This document shows, in pieces, positions 21,333-29,456 of a stretch of DNA of 34,348 nt (position 1 is its first letter; each line of letters starts with the position of its first letter). Made by a program: the position numbers and the translations under genes. Location of the stretch: contig CAKTXR010000026.1 in NCBI GenBank assembly GCA_934631025.1, positions 1 to 34,348 on the forward strand. The letters are read 5' to 3'. Below the pieces are notes generated by a model. That model had not been told where the DNA came from. It saw nothing but the letters and a program-made list of their open reading frames with translations, and searched no databases. The stretch comes from an uncultured Clostridia bacterium. GTDB lineage: Bacteria > Bacillota > Clostridia > Christensenellales > Aristaeellaceae.

Positions 21333-21602
21333 CTAATGCAGCCGCACAATCAGCGCGGCCAGCGCCGCGCCCCAGAGCACGATGAAAAGCGGCACGCACA
21401 CCGTGAATTTCCTGTGCTTCGTCTTGTGACGGAACACGCTCATGCCCAGCTGCGCCCCGAGCGCGCCGCCCAGCGCCGCCAGCGCCAGAAGCGTCCGCTC
21501 GCTGACGCGCCATTGCCCGCGGCGTGCCTTCGCCTTGTCCGCGCCGTATACGATGAACGCGATAACGTTCATGACGATCAGATAAACTGCCAGATATTGC
21601 AT
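21333..21602 (-). CDS. DUF1294 family small membrane protein
   Basis: The 89-residue protein matches DUF1294: an N-terminal helix (YLAVYLIVMNVIAFIVYGAD), the conserved DKAKARRGQWRVSERTLL, ALGGALGAQLGMSVFRHKT-K, and a C-terminal helix. Members are inner-membrane proteins of unknown function, sometimes fused to a cold-shock domain. ATG 21602 is preceded by AAAGG at a normal distance. The gene is divergent from the ADP-ribosylglycohydrolase gene, and the two starts are 117 bp apart. Confidence 0.88.
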   Translation of the reverse strand: MQYLAVYLIVMNVIAFIVYGADKAKARRGQWRVSERTLLALAALGGALGAQLGMSVFRHKTKHRKFTVCVPLFIVLWGAALAALIVRLH

Positions 21603-21650
21603 ATTTTTCGCCTTTCCCGCCGGTTTTCGGCGCACGGCCGGCGCGCCCGC

Positions 21651-21679
21651 TTGCCAAACGACGCGCATAGCCGTATAAT
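21651..21679 (+). promoter_or_regulatory. Promoter of the ADP-ribosylglycohydrolase gene
   Basis: TTGCCA (21651-21656), 17-bp spacer, TATAAT (21674-21679), 40 bp before the start codon. Confidence 0.8.
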
Positions 21680-21719
21680 AATAAAGGATCATATTACGAA
21701 AGCGAAGGAGGAAAGACTC

Positions 21720-22547
21720 ATGATCGGCGCGATCATCGGCGACATTGCCGGCTCCATCTATGAATTTAAGAACATCAAGACGAAGGACTTTCCCCTGTTT
21801 TCGTCCGGCTGCACGTTCACGGACGATTCGCTCATGACCATCGCCGTCGGCAGCGCGCTGATGAAAACGGGCGCGCGCGATCAGTCGCTCGCTCCCATAA
21901 TCGCCGGCGAGATGCGGCGCATCGGCCGCGCCTATCCGCACCCGATGGGCAGCTATGGCGGCGGCTTTGCGGCCTGGCTGCAATCGCCCAATCCCGAGCC
22001 GTACAACAGTTGGGGCAACGGCTCGGCGATGCGCGTCTCGGCCTGCGGCGAGGCGGCCGGCTCTCTCGACGAGGCGCTCTCGCTCGCAAAAATCTCCGCC
22101 GAGGTGACGCACAATCACCCCGAGGGCGTCAAGGGCGCTCAGTCCGTGGCGGCGGCCATCTTCCTGCTGCGCCATGGCATGGGGCGCGACGATCTGCGCG
22201 CCTACATCGAGCAGAACTTCTATCCGCTCAATCGCACGCTCGATCAGATTCGCCCCGCCTATGCCTTCGACGGCAGCTGTCAGGGCACCGTGCCGCAGGC
22301 GTTTCAGGCGTTCCTCGAATCAACGAGCTTCGAGGACGCGCTGCGCAATGCCGTCTCGCTGGGCGGAGACACCGACACGCTGACGGCCATCGCCTGCTCG
22401 ATCGCCTGGGCGCACTACGCGCGGCGCGGCCCTGATGAAATCATGCTGGCGCTCTCCACGCTCGCGCTGGAAATGCTGCCCGCCGATCTGAGAAAAATCG
22501 TGTCCGACTGGGAAAGCCGCGTTTCCCTCTCCCCCAAGGCTCTGTGA
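21720..22547 (+). CDS. ADP-ribosylglycohydrolase family protein
   Basis: The 275-residue protein begins MIGAIIGDIAGSIYEF, the typical start of the DraG/ARH family. The first metal-binding motif is FTDDSLMT (about 38-45) and the second is GGDTDTLTAI near residue 220. The middle has NSWGNGSAMRVSACG and THNHPEGVKGA, both typical. Such enzymes remove ADP-ribose from proteins, nucleic acids or small molecules, using two Mg ions. ATG 21720 sits behind AAGGAGG. It is monocistronic, with its own promoter and a terminator; no ADP-ribosyltransferase gene is in the window. Confidence 0.93.
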   Translation: MIGAIIGDIAGSIYEFKNIKTKDFPLFSSGCTFTDDSLMTIAVGSALMKTGARDQSLAPIIAGEMRRIGRAYPHPMGSYGGGFAAWLQSPNPEPYNSWGNGSAMRVSACGEAAGSLDEALSLAKISAEVTHNHPEGVKGAQSVAAAIFLLRHGMGRDDLRAYIEQNFYPLNRTLDQIRPAYAFDGSCQGTVPQAFQAFLESTSFEDALRNAVSLGGDTDTLTAIACSIAWAHYARRGPDEIMLALSTLALEMLPADLRKIVSDWESRVSLSPKAL

Positions 22548-22551
22548 TGCA

Positions 22552-22588
22552 GGCCGCCCCGCCGGTGTTCCGACGAGGCGGCTTTTTT
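22552..22588 (+). terminator. Terminator of the ADP-ribosylglycohydrolase gene
   Basis: GCCGCC (22553-22558) pairs with GGCGGC (22577-22582), followed by six T. Confidence 0.85.
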
Positions 22589-22598
22589 CGTGCCTTTG

Positions 22599-23040
22599 TC
22601 AGGCGGAGCGTCCCCGCCACGCGCGGCCATCATAAAAGAAGGGCTGAACGCTCGCGCCGAAGAGAACGGCCTGATCATTTGTCAAAACCCGTTCCACCGT
22701 GTTCTGCGCTGCATAGCCGCCCTTATAGTCCTCATGCTTTCATCACAGACCAGCGTCTCATATCGCCGTCCATCGTGCCCGCAAGCGCATAATAGCGCTG
22801 CCCGCAATTTCAACGGCGGTCTGAGAATGACCGACGCACAGTCGCGGCACATATTCGTCCTTCAGGCGCAGCTATGTGATGCGGGCATAATCCGTATAAC
22901 TGCCGAACGCGTTCTTCTCCTTCTTCTCCCGCCATTCCTTTTTCCGCCGCTTCAAAACAGTCGAAGAGGTTATCTGCCGTGACCTCAATCTCATCTGCAT
23001 TCTCACCTCTGACCTTGTCCGCAAACCGCCTGGAATTGGG
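22599..23040 (-). pseudogene. Decayed gene with frameshifts and an in-frame stop, family unknown
   Basis: On the minus strand protein-like segments continue from one frame to another. In order they read RRFADKVRGENADEIEVTAD, then (other frame) EWREKKEKNAFGSYTDYARI, a stop codon, LRLKDEYVPRLCVGHSQTAV, then (other frame) RYYALAGTMDG, then RYETLVCDES, then DYKGGYAAQNTVERVLTNDQ, ending at TGA 22599. At least three frameshifts and one stop are needed to join them, so the gene is dead or the assembly is poor here. I cannot name the family. It lies downstream of the signal peptidase-like operon in the same orientation. Confidence 0.5.
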
Positions 23041-23172
23041 CGTTTTCCCTCCCTACAGTCGATCTGTGACTGACTCTTGAAGTAAAGCTCGCTTCAGCAC
23101 CGCCGAATCCTTCTCTTCCAGCCCCGAAGCAGGCTTCAAATCCCAAGGCCACTTTTCTCCCTGCAATTCTCT

Positions 23173-23718
23173 TCAGAACGGCAAATGAAACCGCATGATC
23201 ACGCGCCCGATCACCGCGTCCTCGCTGACAAAGCCGAAATCATCATAGCGGCTGTCATGCGCTGCATCACGATTGTCACAGAGCACGAACAGCATTCCTT
23301 CCGGCACCTGACGGGGATACTCCACGTCCCCCGCCGCGCTCAGCGACGCATACGGCTCGTCGAGCGGCTGTCCGTCCACGAACACATAGCCGTCCGCGTC
23401 CACATTGACCCACGAACCGGCGCGCGCAATCACGCGGGCAAACGAAACCGCGCCCTCCGCGTAAAACGCGCAGACCTCGCCCGTGCCGTCCGGCGCACCC
23501 TTCAGCACCGCCGCAATATCGCCGTCTTTCAGTGCGGGCGACATGGCGTCCCCCGACACGCGGAAAAGCGGCACGGCCAGCGTTGAAACAAGCGCCAGCG
23601 CCACGGCGAGCGCCGCTATCGTCCCCAGAAGCGCGGCCAGAACGCGGCCCCTGCGGCGGCGGCGGCTCAGGCGACGGCGTTCCCGCTCGATCGCTTCCAT
23701 CGACGGCCACTCACTCAT
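23173..23718 (-). CDS. Signal peptidase I homologue lacking the Ser/Lys catalytic dyad
   Basis: The 181-residue protein has a basic N-terminus, one membrane helix (about 26-48) and an S26-type extracytoplasmic domain. Family boxes are recognisable: RVSGDAMSPALKDGD (box B), SFARVIARAGSWVNVD (box D), and CDNRDAAHDSR (147-157, box E). The nucleophile position, Ser in SGxSM, is Ala58, and the general base position, Lys in VKRVI, is Ala94. The usual GDNR is CDNR. It therefore should not cleave signal peptides by the known mechanism and may be a binding or regulatory pseudoenzyme. Its ATG overlaps the upstream coiled-coil gene by 8 bp. Nothing suggests a sequencing error, as the frame is intact. 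Confidence 0.82.
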   Translation of the reverse strand: MSEWPSMEAIERERRRLSRRRRRGRVLAALLGTIAALAVALALVSTLAVPLFRVSGDAMSPALKDGDIAAVLKGAPDGTGEVCAFYAEGAVSFARVIARAGSWVNVDADGYVFVDGQPLDEPYASLSAAGDVEYPRQVPEGMLFVLCDNRDAAHDSRYDDFGFVSEDAVIGRVIMRFHLPF

Positions 23719-24310
23719 GATCGTTCTCCCCCAACAGGCCGCGCAGCGCCGCCTGCTGCTCGATCAGCGCGCGGCAGGTTTCCTGGAAGGCCGTCATGCG
23801 CTCGGCGTTCTCGCGCTCGCTCTGCACCCTGATCGCATCGGCCTGCTCCTGCGCCGCCTGCACGATCTGCGCCGCCTCGGCCTGCGCGTTCGCGATGATG
23901 TCCGCGGCGGCGCGTTCGTTCTGCTTCACATCGGTGAGATACTGATCGGCGGCGCGCTGTGCGTCCTCCATCAGTCCGTTGACCGCCACGACCGCCTCGG
24001 CCAGCGATCCGGCGCTCGTCCATGCCGTATTCCGCGTGTTCAGCGCCTTTTTGAGCGCGTCGCGTTCGCTTTGCAGCGCGTCGATCTGCGCGCGCAGCGG
24101 CCCAATCGCATCGCCGCGCAGTTCGTCCACTGCGGCGCGCAGCTCGCTTTTCATCGCCTCGGTGAGCGCGTTCTGCTCGTCGAGCACGCGCTTTTCGGCC
24201 AGCCGCTTCTGGCAGTCGCCGAGCGCCGCGTCCTTTTCATCCAGCGCCTGACGCAGCTGATAGATGATCTCCACCAGCTCGCCGCGCCCCATTCTTCTCA
24301 GATCGTCCAT
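23711..24310 (-). CDS. Coiled-coil protein coupled to the signal peptidase-like gene
   Basis: The 199-residue protein starts MDDLRRMGRGELVEIIYQL, a motif I associate with small coiled-coil proteins encoded beside signal peptidase I genes in Clostridia. Residues 20-95 form a long coiled coil (LDEKDAALGDCQKRLAEK, then DALQSERDALKKAL). Residues 99-127 (SAGSLAEAVVAVNGLMEDAQ) are the conserved core. A second coiled coil rich in Ala and Gln (ERAAADIIANAQAEAAQIVQ) reaches the end. The layout recalls DivIVA-like cytoplasmic scaffolds. The ribosome binding site is AAGGA. It lies 16 bp after the LicC-like gene and overlaps the next gene by 8 bp, so the two products may form a complex. Confidence 0.75.
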   Translation of the reverse strand: MDDLRRMGRGELVEIIYQLRQALDEKDAALGDCQKRLAEKRVLDEQNALTEAMKSELRAAVDELRGDAIGPLRAQIDALQSERDALKKALNTRNTAWTSAGSLAEAVVAVNGLMEDAQRAADQYLTDVKQNERAAADIIANAQAEAAQIVQAAQEQADAIRVQSERENAERMTAFQETCRALIEQQAALRGLLGENDHE

Positions 24311-24326
24311 TGTACAGTTCCTTCCC

Positions 24327-25049
24327 TCATTGCACGTCCGCCTTAAAATCCAGATAGCTCGGGTCAATCGCGGTCAGTTCGCTGAAATCGTCAATCTCGA
24401 CAATGTCGCCCTTCTTCATCGGCCAGACGCCCAGCCGGTAATCCTCGGGATGGCAGAACAGCGCCACATCGTCCCAGTAGATCTGGCGGTTTTTCCGCGT
24501 TTCAAATTCTTCTTCCAGATGGCGCTTCAGCCTGCGGCCGTCCTCCGCCGTCCAGCGCGATATGCTGTACAGCTGCCAGCCGCCGCGTCCGCCCGTTCGG
24601 CTGCAAGCCGTTACAATGCCGTTTTCAACCGTTTGCAGCCATTCGTTGGTTTCCTCGTCCGTCCAGACGCTGTTATAGCCCGAGCGTTCAAACTCCGGCG
24701 CGAGAATCGCCGGATTGTAGACGATCTGATCGCCGTCCAGAATCATGGCGTTCTCGATGTGATCGCGCGCCGCGTAGAGCGAGGCGATGTTGTTGCAGCT
24801 GTCGTAATAGGGATTATCGATCAGCTTCAGCCCCGGATACTGCGTCTCAAGCGTCGCAAACTGCTCCTTTCGGTAGCCCACGACGACATAAATCTCGCTG
24901 ATGCCGTTTTTATGAAGTCCCTCAATCACCGTATCGATCATGCGCACGCCGTTTACGCGTACCAGCGGCTTGGGCGTCGTCAGCGTCACGGGATGCATCC
25001 GATTGCCCAGCCCCGCCGCCATGATAATCGCGCGTTCCACTTTATACAT
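24327..25049 (-). CDS. LicC-like nucleotidyltransferase
   Basis: The 240-residue protein has the nucleotidyltransferase fold: IIMAAGLGNRMHPVTLTTPK (8-27) binds the nucleotide, KPLVRVNGVRMIDTVIEGL follows, and ILDGDQIVY holds the metal-binding Asp. The segment NPYYDSCNNIASLYAARD is typical of LicC-type CTP:phosphocholine cytidylyltransferases and related NTP transferases for cell-surface decoration. ATG 25049 is preceded by GAGGTG. It is in an operon with a hydrolase and the coiled-coil/signal peptidase-like pair. No LicA kinase or LicD transferase is in the window, so the substrate could be phosphocholine or another phospho-compound. Confidence 0.8.
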   Translation of the reverse strand: MYKVERAIIMAAGLGNRMHPVTLTTPKPLVRVNGVRMIDTVIEGLHKNGISEIYVVVGYRKEQFATLETQYPGLKLIDNPYYDSCNNIASLYAARDHIENAMILDGDQIVYNPAILAPEFERSGYNSVWTDEETNEWLQTVENGIVTACSRTGGRGGWQLYSISRWTAEDGRRLKRHLEEEFETRKNRQIYWDDVALFCHPEDYRLGVWPMKKGDIVEIDDFSELTAIDPSYLDFKADVQ

Positions 25050-25071
25050 TGCTTTCACCTCATATCTTTCG

Positions 25072-25965
25072 TCAAAATCCCCGCGCCGCAAGCCATTCGT
25101 CGATCGCACGCACGCCGCATTCCAGCGCCGAAAGCGTCTTGCCGCCCTCCAGCATATACTCGCCCAGCAGGAAGGCGTGACTGGTGTTTTCAATCAGTTC
25201 GAGCCGCGCTTCCCGTCCGCACGCCGCGAGCAGATCGTGATATTTGATCGCATGGAACGGGAACACCACGCCGTCGCACGCGCCGTGCAATAGCAGCGTC
25301 GGGCAGGTTCCTTCGGTGATGTGACACGCCGGCGAGAGCAGCGCGCGCTTTTCCGGTCCGCTCAGCTCGACCAGCACGGGATGCGCGCTCTCCTCGGCCA
25401 CACGCGCGCCCCACCTCGGATCGAACAGATCGGTAATGGGATTGACCAGAATCGCCGTCTTGAAAAACGAATGATCCCGAATGGGCAGCGTGACCAGCGC
25501 CGCAGCCAGATAGCCGCCCGCCGACTCGCCCAGCACGGCGGTGCGCTGCGCATCAATCCCCAGTTCGTCCGCATGTACGCGCAGATAATCAACCGCGTCG
25601 GCGCAGTCCTCGTACAGGTCGATCAGCTCATAGCCGGCCTCCTGTCCTTCGCCGCGCATGAGCCGATAGTCGACGCTGGCGCACAGGCAGCCGCGCTCTG
25701 CATAGCGCCGCGCCAGAAAGCCGAGATAATCGCCCGCCCATTCGTCCTGATCGGGGAACGTCTTCCGGCTCGTCCAGCCGCCGCCATGAACGAATACAAA
25801 CAGCGGATAGCGCCGCGTCGTATCGTAATCCCGCGGATAATACAGGCTGACGCGCAGCTTCTCGCCGCCCACCGTTTTGTAAACGCACGTCTCGTCGCCG
25901 CTGTGCCGCGCCATGGCGCTCGAAAAGTCCTCCCGCGTCTCCTCAAGGCGTCTGTAATTGACCAT
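25072..25965 (-). CDS. Alpha/beta hydrolase, esterase/lipase type
   Basis: The 297-residue protein has the oxyanion-hole motif HGGGW (60-64), nucleophile elbow GESAGG (Ser148), acid in HGACDGVV (Asp231) and His263 in SHAF, so the triad is complete. It resembles hormone-sensitive-lipase-like or acetyl-xylan-esterase-like carboxylesterases. No signal peptide is seen, hence a cytoplasmic enzyme, perhaps removing acyl groups from imported sugars. ATG 25965 sits behind GGAGGAACG. It is the first gene of the four-gene operon, 22 bp before the LicC-like gene. The link to the other operon members is not obvious. Confidence 0.88.
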   Translation of the reverse strand: MVNYRRLEETREDFSSAMARHSGDETCVYKTVGGEKLRVSLYYPRDYDTTRRYPLFVFVHGGGWTSRKTFPDQDEWAGDYLGFLARRYAERGCLCASVDYRLMRGEGQEAGYELIDLYEDCADAVDYLRVHADELGIDAQRTAVLGESAGGYLAAALVTLPIRDHSFFKTAILVNPITDLFDPRWGARVAEESAHPVLVELSGPEKRALLSPACHITEGTCPTLLLHGACDGVVFPFHAIKYHDLLAACGREARLELIENTSHAFLLGEYMLEGGKTLSALECGVRAIDEWLAARGF

Positions 25966-25997
25966 ATGCTCTCGTTCCTCCGCCGCATTTTTTCTTT

Positions 25998-26026
25998 ATT
26001 ATATATGTTTTTCCGCTTTGTGTCAA
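25998..26026 (-). promoter_or_regulatory. Promoter of the hydrolase-licC-coiled coil-SPase-like operon
   Basis: Minus strand TTGACA (26021-26026), 17-bp spacer, TATAAT (25998-26003). Confidence 0.92.
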
Positions 26027-26206
26027 TCGGGCGCATAGATATTCCGCGCTGACGCGGCGCAAGGCTGTTCCTCATCATCGGCGCTTAAATAGTCAGCCGC
26101 CGGAATGTTGCAGCCTGCCGGATGCAAACCGGCACAGGCGTGTGCGCGCGCACGGGAACAGCGCGGCCCCTTTCCCCGCAGTGCCATATTTCCGCCTCCT
26201 GTATGC

Positions 26207-26249
26207 AAAAAGACCCGACCAACTCCTTCAAACAGAGTCAAGTCGGGTC
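26207..26249 (-). terminator. Terminator of the GH20 gene
   Basis: Minus strand GACCCGAC (26242-26249) pairs with GTCGGGTC (26212-26219), the stem is extended by TTGACTC/GAGTTG, and TTTTT follows. It lies 84 bp past the annotated GH20 stop but only 13 bp past the stop of an out-of-frame continuation. Confidence 0.85.
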
Positions 26250-26333
26250 AATCCATATGCAGTCAGTTCAGCGCCGCCCGCGAAGCGTCCTCGCGCGCCG
26301 CGGGAAGCGTGAAACCGCCGCCAAATATGCGCG

Positions 26334-27818
26334 TCAGCGATCACGCCCGCCGCGCAGGGGTCTGTCGAACTCCAGCACCTCGCGGCCCATCCAGCCCGCG
26401 TTGTGATATTCGGGCAGCTGGGGCATGGCCTTGCGCAGCAGCGTCGCCGTCTCGGTCTGCGTGCAGGCATAGCGCTTATACGCCGCGCCGTTCCAGCACG
26501 AACCGGCCACCTTGCCGATCTCCCGCAGATAGTCCGGCAGATGATCCCACGTCGTGGCGAGGAAGCCGAACGCGCCGATCTGATCCGCCGCCGCGCCCAG
26601 CGCCTCGTTGTTCCTGTGGCCGTCCCACGGGCAGAGCAGCGTGTCGAAGCCCGCCTTCATGAAATGCTCCGCCGTCGGCGCGTGCGGCTCGGTGATGTCG
26701 TACTGCCAGTCGGCGATCACAATGCGCCTGTCCAGCCTGGGCAGCACCTCGTGCGTGCGCTGATCCGGCTGCGAGGAAGCCATGTTCGGGCGCAGCCAGA
26801 CCGTCGTATCCAGCAGCTGATCGCCCCAGATGATCGGCCTGCGCCCCTCCTGTCCCAACTCCTCGGCCAGGCCGTTCAGATAGTCGGCCAGCATGGCGCG
26901 GCCGTCCTTCGCGGCGCAGAGCGGGCAGGTCGCGTAGGAATAGGATTCGTCGCAGCCCAGATGGAAGTAGTGTCCCTCGCCGCACAGCTCGATCAGCTCG
27001 CGGCGCATGGCGCGCAGCAGCTTCAGCGTGTCGGGATTGGACAGGCACCACGTCCAGCCGTCCGGCTCGAACAGCAGCGCCTTCTGCGGATTCTGATCCA
27101 GCACGACGTGCTTGCCGTAGCAGCAGCGGCTCTGGCTGGCGTGGCCCAGATGGTTGAGCATCGGGATCGGCTCCATGCCCAGATCGTGGATCAGCTTAAT
27201 CAGCGGCCGCAGCTCGTCCCTGGTATACGCCTGATCCGGCCAGCTCAGCTCGGGCATCACGTCGTATTTGAGCGACGCCCAGAACTCCAGCACGACGTGC
27301 GTGAACTTCATCAGCCCCGCCAGCCGAACAGCCTTCTCAAGCAGAATCAGCGTCGTTTCCGGAAAGACGCACAGGTGGATGGCGCGCATCCCCCGAATCG
27401 CCGGATGATCATGGATTTCGACCGCGGGCAGCGCGCCCTCAAAGCCGCCCTCCGCGCGCACCGGCACGATCAGCTGGAGCAGCGTGAGCAGCGCGTGCCA
27501 CAGGCCGATCCTGTCCGCGCCGCGCATAAACGCGCCCTCGGCCGTCACGCTCAGCGCGTATTCGTCCTCGTCACGCAGCGCCGGGCAGACGTTCCCGCCC
27601 GCACTCAGGACGGCGCAGTTTGCGTCCAGCGTGTCGTCGCTCACCACGGTCAGCTCGGCCATGCGCAGCGAGAAGCGGTTCCACAGGCCCTTGTACTCGG
27701 CGATCATGCCGTCGGTCAGCGCGGCGTTGACGCGCAGCACGGCCGCTTCGCCGACGCGCAGTTCGCCCGCGCCGGTCTCAGCCGATGCGGGACGGGGAAT
27801 AACGTTTCGCAGAATCAT
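26334..27818 (-). CDS. Glycoside hydrolase family 20-type beta-N-acetylhexosaminidase
   Basis: The 494-residue protein has an N-terminal GH20b-like domain (about 1-135) and a TIM barrel. The catalytic pair is in HLGCDES (Asp290-Glu291), the classical D-E of substrate-assisted GH20 enzymes. IRGMRAIHLC at 141 opens the barrel and NHLGHASQS is also typical. No signal peptide is seen. Likely substrate is terminal GlcNAc or GalNAc on mucin- or chitin-derived sugars. ATG 27818 sits behind GGAGGAAAAG. The reading frame may be broken at its end: past the stop, another frame reads TRIFGGGFTLPAAREDASRA and stops at 26263, just before the terminator, so a C-terminal frameshift is possible. Confidence 0.85.
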   Translation of the reverse strand: MILRNVIPRPASAETGAGELRVGEAAVLRVNAALTDGMIAEYKGLWNRFSLRMAELTVVSDDTLDANCAVLSAGGNVCPALRDEDEYALSVTAEGAFMRGADRIGLWHALLTLLQLIVPVRAEGGFEGALPAVEIHDHPAIRGMRAIHLCVFPETTLILLEKAVRLAGLMKFTHVVLEFWASLKYDVMPELSWPDQAYTRDELRPLIKLIHDLGMEPIPMLNHLGHASQSRCCYGKHVVLDQNPQKALLFEPDGWTWCLSNPDTLKLLRAMRRELIELCGEGHYFHLGCDESYSYATCPLCAAKDGRAMLADYLNGLAEELGQEGRRPIIWGDQLLDTTVWLRPNMASSQPDQRTHEVLPRLDRRIVIADWQYDITEPHAPTAEHFMKAGFDTLLCPWDGHRNNEALGAAADQIGAFGFLATTWDHLPDYLREIGKVAGSCWNGAAYKRYACTQTETATLLRKAMPQLPEYHNAGWMGREVLEFDRPLRGGRDR

Positions 27819-27839
27819 GCTCTTTTCCTCCGTTTGTCT

Positions 27840-28141
27840 GTCGATAAAAGTACACTTTAACCGCCGCAGCGCCCTATGCGGCCGTTCCGCAGAGCTTCGT
27901 CCTCTCGCTTCACCGATGGAAATCGAAGAGACTTCTATGCAGAAAAGCCCCGCGCGCCCTCCCGTCCCTTTGTGAGATGATCATACGGCTTCCCGCTCTT
28001 TACGCAAAGCCCTTCCGCACGATATGCGCTCCCCTCACGGGCAGGAGACAAGGACCCTCCAGCGCCGCGTTTGACCGTCCGGCCAAACCGGCGGCCCCGC
28101 CTCCAATCATCCGCATCAGCCAGCCGCGGCGTTCGTTCCGC
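27840..28141. other. Intergenic, nothing recognised
   Basis: The region between the GH20 start and the regulator stop holds no clear promoter, terminator, repeat or protein-like frame that I can see. The GH20 gene may be transcribed from a weak promoter here or from the regulator gene upstream. Confidence 0.5.
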
Positions 28142-29287
28142 TCACTCCCCCAGCCGATACAGCATATCGCGCGCGTGCAGCTCCCGAAAGCACACGGCGG
28201 GCGCGGCGGAGCTGCTCCCGCGGACGATCAGCGTCGGCTCGAGGTGATAGGCCGCGTCGCGCGCGCAGCCCGATTCGATCTGCGCGATCAGCAATCGCAC
28301 CGCCGTTTCGGCCATCGCGGTCACGTCGTAGGAGACGGTGGTCAGCGGCGGCTCGGTCAGCTGCGCGGCGGGCAGGTTGTCAAACCCCGCCACGGCCAGC
28401 GCGCGCGGCACGCTCACGTTCAGCCGCCGGCAGCTCCTGAGCAGATTCACCGCCAGCAGATCATGAAAGCAGAACACCGCAGCGGGGCGCGGCAGCCGCT
28501 GCACAAACGCGTCCCACACCGCGTCCGGCTCGGGCGCGTGAACGTCGATGCGCAGGATATTGCTCTCGCCCAGCGCATAGCCCGCGCGATTCAGCGCGTC
28601 CGCATAGCCGCTCAGGCGCGTGTCCTGCCCGCCGTCCATGGCCAGCCCCACATAGCCGAACGCGCGATAGCCCTCGCGGATGAAATGCTCGGCCACGCGC
28701 GCCGCGCCGTGCGCATTGTGCGCCAGCACCGCCTCGCCCGTCACGGCCGGCGGCTTGCGCCCCAGAAAGACGTGCGGCAGGCGATAGCGCTCGTAAAGCG
28801 CCGGACAATCCTCGGTCAGCCCCGGACAGGTGAGAATCCCCGCCGCGCCGACGTCCTCGAATGTGTTAAGGATGTCGCGTTCCCGCGCGGAATCGTAGCC
28901 GCTCTCGGCGGTCAGCAGGCGGTAGCCCAGCGCGTCCGCGCTTTTCTGCGCGGCGTGGGTCAGCGCGGAAAAGAACGGCGTGTCGATCGTCGTGACGTGC
29001 AGGCCGATGAGACGGCCGCGCGCGCTCTGCCGGCCCAGCGGCGTGTCCGCGCCCACAAGGCCGTGGCTGAGGTAGTATCGCTTGCCGCGCAGCGCAACGA
29101 GCCGCTCCTCCCTGAGCGCGCAGAGCATATGCTGCGCCGTCACGGGCGACACGCGGCGCACCTCGGCCAGCTCGCGCGTGGTCATAAAGCGCTCGCCTGG
29201 CGCGCCGAACACGCCCGACAGAATATCGGCGCGCAGCGACTCCAGCGCGCGGCAGGGATGCGCCCTCGTCTCGGCCATGGCGCTCAC
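28142..29287 (-). CDS. GntR-headed, LacI-type sugar-responsive transcription regulator
   Basis: The 381-residue protein has an N-terminal GntR winged helix (about 12-80: LRADILSGVFGAPGERFMTT, then RELAEVRRVSPVTAQHML). It continues with a periplasmic-binding-protein-like effector domain of the LacI/RbsB type (about 95-380: RLIGLHVTTIDTPFFSAL, AVLAHNAHGAARVAEHFI, ALAVAGFDNLPAAQL, EPTLIVRGSS). This layout is known from AraR-type repressors that sense sugars. It lies between GH20 and the divergent GH16 gene and likely controls one or both. GTG 29287 is close behind AAGGAGG; ATG 29278 is the alternative. Confidence 0.87.
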   Translation of the reverse strand: MSAMAETRAHPCRALESLRADILSGVFGAPGERFMTTRELAEVRRVSPVTAQHMLCALREERLVALRGKRYYLSHGLVGADTPLGRQSARGRLIGLHVTTIDTPFFSALTHAAQKSADALGYRLLTAESGYDSARERDILNTFEDVGAAGILTCPGLTEDCPALYERYRLPHVFLGRKPPAVTGEAVLAHNAHGAARVAEHFIREGYRAFGYVGLAMDGGQDTRLSGYADALNRAGYALGESNILRIDVHAPEPDAVWDAFVQRLPRPAAVFCFHDLLAVNLLRSCRRLNVSVPRALAVAGFDNLPAAQLTEPPLTTVSYDVTAMAETAVRLLIAQIESGCARDAAYHLEPTLIVRGSSSAAPAVCFRELHARDMLYRLGE

Positions 29288-29315
29288 GCTCCCTCCTTCT
29301 TTCATCATGGACACA

Positions 29316-29344
29316 ATATTACACGCATTTCGCCGCCGCGTCAA
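29316..29344 (-). promoter_or_regulatory. Promoter of the GntR/LacI-type regulator
   Basis: Minus strand TTGACG (29339-29344), 17-bp spacer, TAATAT (29316-29321). Confidence 0.75.
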
Positions 29345-29363
29345 TACAAACGGCGCGGAAAGG

Positions 29364-29389
29364 CTGTCACATAGCGCTTAATGTTACAG
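29364..29389. promoter_or_regulatory. Candidate operator between regulator and GH16
   Basis: Imperfect palindrome with arms CTGTCACAT and ATGTTACAG (eight of nine bases pair) and an 8-bp centre. It lies just upstream of the regulator promoter in the divergent region. Confidence 0.45.
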
Positions 29390-29456
29390 CGCGTACCGGA
29401 AATCGACAGATCGCGCAGGTCAAAAATTCGCGTTGATTTTCACCGGATATTTAAGC

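Noticed and set aside
21073..21336. 87-codon plus-strand frame between the importer operon and DUF1294
   Set aside because: No ribosome binding site and no protein-like pattern; it overlaps promoter DNA.
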